A stretch of 64,000 nt of DNA, taken from contig CM041197.1 in NCBI GenBank assembly GCA_023078555.1, positions 3,457,999 to 3,521,998 of the forward strand. The letters are read 5' to 3'. The translations under genes and the position numbers were made by a program. Under the pieces are notes generated by a model. The model saw only the letters and a list, made by a program, of their open reading frames with translations. It was not told the DNA's origin and did no database searches. Source of the DNA: Ulva prolifera. Taxonomy: Eukaryota > Chlorophyta > Ulvophyceae > Ulvales > Ulvaceae. Shown piece after piece: positions 55,913 through 64,000 of this stretch; position 1 is the stretch's first letter, and each line of letters starts with the position of its first letter.

Positions 55913-58900
55913 AGGTATCACCACAGGAAGAGCCTAGGCCTGCAGCAGAGGAACAAAGCAGACAGCACACTCAAGCCACTGCAGAACAAGCAGCTGCCCA
56001 ACATCACCACCATATGACTCAAGTGAGGTACTGGTGGTACTGGCTTGAGTCGATGAGGCTGACCACCACCATGTTACTGGTGGTGGTCGGTGAGCCATTG
56101 ATGGTGGTGGTCAATGGCATGGTATGCAACTTGAGCACCATTTTCCTGGTCTGGATTCACCTGGCCATAATCTGACCAGATATTGACTGACAACACTGTA
56201 GCAGCACTGCACACACCATGGCCTGAAGTGCCGAACGGTTTCACCACAGTATATGAGCCTGTAGATCGCGTGCAACTGGCAATTGGCACCATGCTGGAAG
56301 TGTGGGCCATAACGATCAGCCCCATGAGGCAGCGCAGGACCAACCACCGACCTCACAGGCTCAGCTTGGATGTGGCTGGTTCCGTCAACATCTTGGCCCC
56401 GAAGTTGCCCCTGTGCCCGCAGACAGGCTGCTCCAGACAGCCTGTTCCAGACATTTGCCTAGCACCATGCTATGCAGCTCTGTCATGCAACGGTGCATGC
56501 TGTTGTAATTTGTTCTACACCAGACTATGGCCCTGGGTCCTGCCGCTCCCTCTGTGCCAGAGACCAGATTCACACCAACCGCAACCATCACCAGGAAATC
56601 ACACAGAGTTGACCACAGCTGCAGATGATCCACGTCTTGCTCCTTGCAAGCTCCTCAACCGCCTTCCTCAGCCTCGGCCCGGAAAACCCATGCCGTCCTC
56701 AGATGCTGCGGCATGATACCAAATGGCAAACAGCTCAGCTGCACAGCCTCTTAGAGACTTGCCCCTTCCATTCCATGGGCTGTATTTGCCCCAGCTAGCA
56801 GCATCGCCTGGTTTCACACGGCCAACTCCATGTCCACATCCTGCGCCATTGCCCCGGTCTGAATCCCGCCAAACACAGTTATCCAGGCGGACCCAAGCCA
56901 CCGGCAGCCGGCGGCCCAGCCCAGCCGCTCTGCAGGACATGCCCCTCTGCAGCAGGTGCAGCAGATCCGGGCCAAGACGGACGGCCTCGACGAGGACTCC
57001 TTGCAAAGCGCCTGCGCAGTGCCGGGTCACGCGGACCCCGGGGGGGAGGGGACTCCGCCATGACACATGGCATCAGGCCAAGCCCTCGGGTAGGGTGTGC
57101 AGCGCGCGGTCCCAGGAGGGGTCATACTGCTCCGGCGGCGCGGTCCCCGGCGACGCCCGGCGAGGCCCGCAGGGCAGCTTTGTTGGGCAGTTGTCGGACG
57201 CGAGCCAAGCCACGGGCACGGGGGGCTGCAGGTAGTGGGGGGCCGCGGCGGCGGCGAGCCGGGGGCCGCCGTCTGGCTCGAGGCCCAGGTGGAACAGCGC
57301 CCCTGCAGCACAGTCCTGTGTCGCTACATACATACAATCGACGCAGCACAGAACATACCAGGTGGCAGCATTGGTGGGTGGGTGACCAGAGGGCTGGGCT
57401 CATATGGACTCATATGGTTGTTTGGCAGTTGCTTTTGGCAGTTGTGTTTATCAGGGAATTTGTTGTCATGCGTGATCATGCCTCATGCTGTGACTGCTTG
57501 TCATGATCTCCATGATGATCATGCCCTGAGGTCCAGTGGTGATGGTGTATCTGGCTGGTGAAGATGCAGCTACTGCTATGACTTCGAGCATCAGCTGCTG
57601 CTTGAGGAAGTCTAAACTGTACCAGAGGTTTAGGCAGGGCTCAACCGCTGTGATAGTAAAGTGTGTGTCTGCTCTTGTGGTGAATACTGCAGCACAGGGC
57701 CACGTGTTGTGGATATGACCTCCTGGAAGGCTGGTGTAGCCGATATGAGAAGACTTGCAGGCAGGCCAGTGTTGATGCCAGTGTTGATGCAGGCAGCAGC
57801 CAGATTTCAGCAGCCGTCTCAAGAAATCAGTGCTGTCTCTGGTGCTCCAGGTTTTCCTCTGCACTCCAGAGTGGCCACTGCGTGAACATTTCAGCAAATG
57901 GATCAAACGTTCAGGTGCAGGGATACACCACAGGGACAATCGAGCCAGACATACACATAAACCTGCAAATGTTGGTACAGAGAGTTGATGGGGAAGTGAC
58001 AAGACACAGATTGTATGACTGTGGCAGCTACATGGGGCACACAGCTGTGCATGGGCCATCCTTCAGGATGAGAAGCTGCAGCGCATCTGGTGGCAGCTAC
58101 TGCTGACAATATGCATTCTGCAGCAAGTCATCAAGGCATCAAAATGCACTGTGAGTACAACCCAGTGGACCCGTTTGCCAGTAGAAACTGCATGACAGAG
58201 GCTGACCTTGACACAATGTGTGCTTGTTATCACATCAGCACAAACACCGCAGTCAGTACTCAGTACTTAGATGACATGAATCTACCTCATTTGGTGAAGG
58301 TGCTGGTAGGATGCCAGATGTTTGATATTTTCCACATGATATTTGCATCGGGGTGATATTTGCATTGGGGTTGCCCACCCATACATCGTGTGAGGTGGTA
58401 GTGGGGCAGCCTTGCAGATGCATCAATGCCCATCCAAGACAGCCAGGCACGCGCCGTTTGAGCTGACAAATGGCAGCAACACCTACCAGCTCAGCAGACA
58501 ATATCAAGCAGCACCTGCGCTGTGTCGTGCAGACTCTCTCCGAATCATTCCATACCATACCCCATGCTGTATGCCACGCAGGAACTTCTCCACAGAGCAC
58601 ACAGACAGCATGTCAGACAGCAGGTCCATCATCACGCAGGCGATGCAGCACAGTCAGCTGATAGTTCACCGATGCACACACGTGATGCACTGCAGCCGTG
58701 CTGCCCGCCTCACTGCCCTTGGCCTTGTAAAAAACACGTGATGAACTGCGGCCGCCCCAGCAGGTTTGCAAAGAAGCGTCTTACCACGCAGCTCTAACGC
58801 ACGGCCAGCACGGCCCTGTGCATGCAGACGGCAGAGGGGAGACAAGCAGACCGGCCGGGCACGCAGTGCATGCCCCCCGCCCCGGCGCCCGCCTGTCCGC

Positions 58901-59010
58901 GAGTGACAGCCACGCGGCAGCGCAGTATCCACTGCTCTGCGTTCCAAAGGCACGACAGCTGCGGCACGAGTGCGCATGCAAGCAGCAGACGCACGGGCCG
59001 GGCTCGCCAA

Positions 59011-59094
59011 GGGCGTGGCGCCGAGGGCGTGGCGCCGAGGGCGTGGCGCCGAGGGCGTGGCGCCGAGGGAGTGGCGCCGAGGGCGTGGCGCCGC
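59011..59094 (+). repeat. 15-bp GC-rich minisatellite
   Basis: About five and a half copies of gggcgtggcgccgag, one with a single change (gggagtgg). It begins just beyond the donor at 59097, so it sits in an intron of the armadillo gene. Confidence 0.92.
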
Positions 59095-59096
59095 AC

Positions 59097-61504
59097 CTGT
59101 GCAGGCGGCATGCACCGCGGGGTTCTTGCTCTTGAGCAGCGCGACGAGCAGCGGCGCGCAGCCGGCGGCCGCGAGAGCGCGCTTGCACGCGTCCGCGAAC
59201 GACAGCTGCCACACGAGCTCGCTGCCGTGGTGGAGCACCATGCCCACAAACGGCGGCAGCGCCTGCAGCGGCACCGCGCGGCCGCGGCCGGTGTACAGCG
59301 AGGCGCGTAGGATGCTGCATGCATGGGGCGGCAGTGACCGTGGCCGTTGGACGGTGATGCGTGCCAGGTACATGAGGAGGCAGAGGCCGGTTGAACCAGG
59401 ATGGACAAGATCTGCAGCGCTCCCGCTGTGCCTCGGCCGGCGGGGCCACTGCAGGGCTGAGCAGGACGTGGCACGACGAGATGAACAGCGGCTTTCCTAC
59501 CGCGGCAGATGCATCAGGCGTCGTGGCGCGGGGCATGCGGAGCGCACGACTGCACGTACTGAGCGTCACACCCCGAGGACCTCAAGGGCCCACACCCTGC
59601 CACCAAGCAGCAGCGGATGTGTGTTGCGGACAGCAGCGGTGCAGCGGCAAAACCGATGCAGCGGCAAAACTGGCAGCAGCGGTGCAGCGGCCAAAACAGC
59701 ATGCCCGGGGGGGGGGGGGGGGAAGGGCTCACCGGGTGATGGTGGAGCAGCCGCCGGAGTCGGCGATGATGGCTTTCGCGGGGGCGGCCACGGCGGCCTC
59801 TGCGAGGGTGCCGAGCACATAGGCCTGCCTCTCCGGCTCGCTCACCAGCGCCAGCCCGAGCAGCCTCTGCACGCATTCAGACCTCTCGAGCCTAAACAAG
59901 GCTGAACAACTTCTGAGAGGGACGGCGGCGGCAGATCGTACAGTGAAGTAAATCTGGATTTACCGAGCCGTATGCTGAATAGGGCAAGGGGAAAACCACC
60001 TGGATACACCCCTCAGACAATCGTACGCAACTCACAGGGCCTCCTCCTGTGCAAAGCGAGGTAGTCCGGCATAGCTGTTTCGATTCCCCGAAGTGCATGC
60101 ACAGTCGGATCCACGATCTCCTGAACTGGAGGGGGTACCTTTTATACCGTCCCCCCCAACCGATCGTGCTGGGGCCTCGCAGTGGCGGCGCGCTGAGCTC
60201 ACAACTCCGGCGCCCGGACAGCGGCCGTGACGGCACTGTTGCTACTGCTCAAGTCGCAAGCTATGAAGTGATGCATGCAGGCGCGCCTGGCCAGGAGCAG
60301 CAGAGGCAGGCCATGAGTGAAGTCGCCGGATGGCCGAGAACATCGACGGGAGCTGTCTGTGTACAGGGCCGAAAGGTGCTGCAATCGAGTACCCAACCAT
60401 AAAAAGAGCACAAGGCATCACAGTGCTGTGAGGGAGCAGAGGATCAGGGGCATGTGATGCAGCAGGTTGAGACAGGGGGGACGTCCTGGGGGGCAGCACC
60501 GTCGCGACAGATATGTCCAAGCAGCTCAAGTCGCCAGCGCGCTGAGACACCACCCAGTACAAGCATCCAGCCGCCTTTGCTGTCAGGTTTGTGGGTCCAT
60601 GGGATAAGGCAGAAAGCAGAGTGGCGGTGCCTGAGGGTGTCGCCATGGGGGCGAGTAAGGTCTTCAACAGCTCTGGGTGGCGGATTCGAGATGCCGGGGC
60701 CAAGGCGGATTGGATGAGGCGCAGCAGACCTCCTGCGATCGACGCGTGTGCTGCTGCAGTGTTGCTCCAGAGCGGCCCGTGTGTGGACAAGAGTGACAGT
60801 GCAGCTGGGACCACTGCTGAGAGGCGGACTGTAGTTGTACGGAGCGCCGCCATGTGGAAGAACAGCTCGGCCGCAGTGATCTGAACAGGTGACGAGAGCA
60901 TACCTGACCACAGTTGCAATGTGGCGGTCGCTGTGTGTGGCTGCTGCGAGGGCTGCACACTGTGCGAGTGGCACAGGCTGCCATGCTGTGGGAAAGGTGG
61001 CTTGTGCAGGCAGGAGCGCGGCGACAAGCTAGTATTGCGTGCATAATGATGCATATGTGGCTGGGTCTTGGGAAGAGAATGCAGTGGTACAACAACAAAG
61101 GCCACTGTTTCCCATGCGCTTATCATGGTGATCTAAGCACTCGGGCGAGTGCACTGCCCTCAACAGCCGCTGTGAATTCAGAAACACGACGCAGTATGAC
61201 AGGGTAGTACCTTGCTTCTGTCGTGCCCTGATTCGCTGACGAATATGCGATTCATAGCATTGACAGCGCGAGCCGAGACAGCATGCCGAAACATCGTCTC
61301 ACTTGCATCTGGATCAGCTGCCATGACCGACAAAAGCCCTGCACTGACGTGCTGTTCTTCTGGTTTGCCACTTTCAAGTAGCCTACTGGCGACTTCGGCG
61401 TAGTTTGTTTTCGCAAGTTCCATCCGAATTCCAGAGTTGGCCAAAGCAAGCTTCCACAGCTCTGCCGCGGCCTCTTCCCTGGTCGATTCTGCATCTGAAA
61501 CATT
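59097..61504 (-). CDS. Armadillo-repeat protein, partial model
   Basis: The best exons are 61504-61211 (after CTGCAG; NVSDAESTREEAAAELWKLA..; donor AAG|GTACTA) and 60880-60500 (after TTCAG; ITAAELFFHMAALRTTTVRL.. to LDISVAT|GTGCTG). They join in phase 0. Further exons are about 59909-59733 (CVQRLLGLALVSEPERQAYV..; donor CG|GTGAGC) and 59314-59097 (LQALPPFVGMVLHHGSELVW..CAPLLVALLKSKNPAVHAAC; donor ACAG|GTGCGG). Helical Leu/Ala-rich units of about 42 residues, with patterns such as EEQHVSAGLLSVMAADPDAS, fit armadillo repeats, which form protein-binding superhelices. Linking exons around 60.3 and 59.45 kb and both gene ends are unresolved. A SINE and a minisatellite lie in its introns. Confidence 0.6.
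59707..59722 (+). repeat. Poly-G run, 16 nt
   Basis: 16 G directly downstream (in gene sense) of the donor at 59733, inside an intron of the armadillo gene. Confidence 0.9.
59935..60122 (-). mobile_element. tRNA-related SINE copy in the armadillo gene
   Basis: The plus strand reads gtaaatctggatttaccgag then ccgtatgctgaat. It continues through aaccacctgga and ctcacagggcctcctcctgt, parallel to the copy at 46985-47300. It lies between the exons at 60500 and 59909. Confidence 0.6.
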
Positions 61505-61509
61505 CTGCA

Positions 61510-62985
<1,476 letters not shown>

Positions 62986-62989
62986 AGGG

Positions 62990-63970
62990 TCAGAGGGCCA
63001 CACGGTTCCACAAAGCAACCTGCTGCGTTGCCCATACATGCACGCATCCCACAGAGACATACACAGCATAGAATATCCACGACGCCGTGCGCGGGCACCG
63101 CCTCCGCAGGCGCATGATCGCGCATCCCCAGCCGGGCAGCCACGGCAGCCCGCCCTGGCACACAGGCAACGCATGGCCACCATGCATGCGTTCAACACCA
63201 TTCACAGGCAGGTCCAGCTCTGCTGCGTGCTGCGTGCTCCGCAAGTCAGCGGTGGACAGGTGCATCGCCGGCTGCGCGGCTGACTCAGCCGGGGTGGGGA
63301 GGGGCCTCAGGGCTAGCGCCGCCGAGAGTGGCTGAGGTGGGCAGGGGCGGTAGGCATGCAGCTTTGACCCTGCGGCAGGGAGCGTGCAGTATGCATGGGC
63401 CTTGGGACGGCCCGGTAGCTGATCATACAGCGAGTTCGGGGGCCACACAGAGGCAGCAGTGGCAGAGGTGTCTGTGCTTTCGAGAGCTGCAGGCTGCGCT
63501 GCCGTGCATCCGCGGCGCACGGGCCAGGGCGGCCCCTCTGCCCTAGCCACGTCTCCATCTGAAGCCGTGGACGGCGCCATCCGCGGGGCTAGTAGCCGCG
63601 ACTGTGCCACCATCGCCAACATCGCCCCACCCTCCCAGTCCACAGCGGCAACACTCGGCCGCGGCGACGGTGGCTGCCGCGTGGATGTTGCAGAGCCGCT
63701 GGAGGTGACGGGGCCGAGCAGCGGCTGGCATACATCGGCGTCGGTGGCCGGGGCGCCCGGCGGGCGATTCAGGAGGCTGCTGGGGCGGCTGGGGCAGTTC
63801 GGCGGGGTGGTGTTGTGAAGCGATGCATGGTGCGCATGCATGCGGAGGATGCTGCGAATGGAGAGAACAGCACAGACAACAGTGTAGCAGTTGCCAGTGA
63901 TGGATGCGGCGTACCACGCCAGCTGGGCGGTTCGCATCCATCCTAGCGCATGCACCTGCACGACAGCCAC
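62990..63970 (-). CDS. Unrecognised ORF, partial at the window edge
   Basis: A 327-codon open minus-strand frame that continues in frame toward the right edge (..IAAKLTVAVVQVHALGW). Near its start a hydrophobic stretch (YTVVCAVLSI) may be membrane-associated. The rest is Ser/Pro/Ala-rich and low in order, for example RPSSLLNRPPGAPATDAD, with no known domain. No start or splice site was fixed. GC-rich sequence can keep frames open by chance, so coding is not certain. Confidence 0.35.
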   Translation of the reverse strand: MAVVQVHALGWMRTAQLAWYAASITGNCYTVVCAVLSIRSILRMHAHHASLHNTTPPNCPSRPSSLLNRPPGAPATDADVCQPLLGPVTSSGSATSTRQPPSPRPSVAAVDWEGGAMLAMVAQSRLLAPRMAPSTASDGDVARAEGPPWPVRRGCTAAQPAALESTDTSATAASVWPPNSLYDQLPGRPKAHAYCTLPAAGSKLHAYRPCPPQPLSAALALRPLPTPAESAAQPAMHLSTADLRSTQHAAELDLPVNGVERMHGGHALPVCQGGLPWLPGWGCAIMRLRRRCPRTASWIFYAVYVSVGCVHVWATQQVALWNRVAL

Positions 63971-64000
63971 TGTGAGCTTCGCGGCAATGTTCCGCCGAGG

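Larger units (their letters stand above)
53000..58790. other. Long stretch without a recognisable gene
   Basis: I see a retroposon copy (54760-54852), a near-perfect hairpin (55871-55912), a ccaccacc/ggtggtgg inverted-repeat patch at 56005-56120, and a LINE tail near 58698-58731. Minus-strand frames at 56668-57333 (ALQGVLVEAVRLGPDLLHLL; QPPVPVAWLASDNCPTKL) and plus-strand frames at 57882-58356 look faintly coding but match nothing I know. Confidence 0.35.

Noticed and set aside
55882-56175. Plus-strand ORF with a hydrophobic end
   Set aside because: Built from a hairpin and a ccaccacc/ggtggtgg inverted-repeat patch; not a credible protein.

Overview
This looks like nuclear DNA of a eukaryote, most likely a green (chlorophyte) alga. 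The clues are spliced genes with GT-AG introns, octotricopeptide-like (OPR) plus RAP-domain genes with transit-peptide-like starts, RNI-type leucine-rich-repeat genes, and plant-style CACTA, hAT, copia and TRIM elements. No operons, rRNA genes, functional tRNA genes or CRISPR arrays were seen. The organism assignment is an inference from gene families. Gene density is low and much of the window is transposon debris.

Layout. 1-7.2 kb: an OPR gene (minus strand) split by a very young copia element with identical 548-bp LTRs. 8.3-16.0 kb: two neighbouring non-autonomous CACTA transposons, each with a clean 3-bp target duplication; the first carries a TRIM whose LTRs contain tRNA-like A and B boxes. 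17-22 kb: decayed and possibly live LRR genes plus a 5'-truncated LINE. 25.4-28.7 kb: an intact OPR-RAP gene with ten near-identical 38-residue repeats. 31.0-33.9 kb: its decayed tandem paralogue, hit by a hAT MITE, a LINE in an intron and a 36-bp LINE tail in an exon. 35-41 kb: mostly non-genic, GT/CA-rich LINE debris. 41.5-46.0 kb: a three-exon BTB-like/F-box-like/LRR gene with a transposon-loaded first intron. 50.3-51.8 kb: part of an hnRNP Q-type acidic-domain RNA-binding protein gene. 52.7-53.0 kb: a pair of exons of unknown identity. 59.1-61.5 kb: an armadillo-repeat gene. 62.0-62.2 kb: a (AC)68 microsatellite. 63-64 kb: an unidentified ORF that runs to the window edge.

There is no pathway linking the genes. 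OPR/RAP proteins are known organelle RNA-binding factors, and the three copies here record one family at three stages: intact with an expanding repeat array, freshly interrupted, and degraded. Several short retroposon families recur. One is a LINE ending in ..CCTTGTAA with roughly 13-bp target duplications. Another is a tRNA-related SINE with an ATTTACATTA-type tail. A third is a family ending in ..CACTCTTTTGTAA. Long poly-C/poly-G runs (16-29 nt) occur four times.
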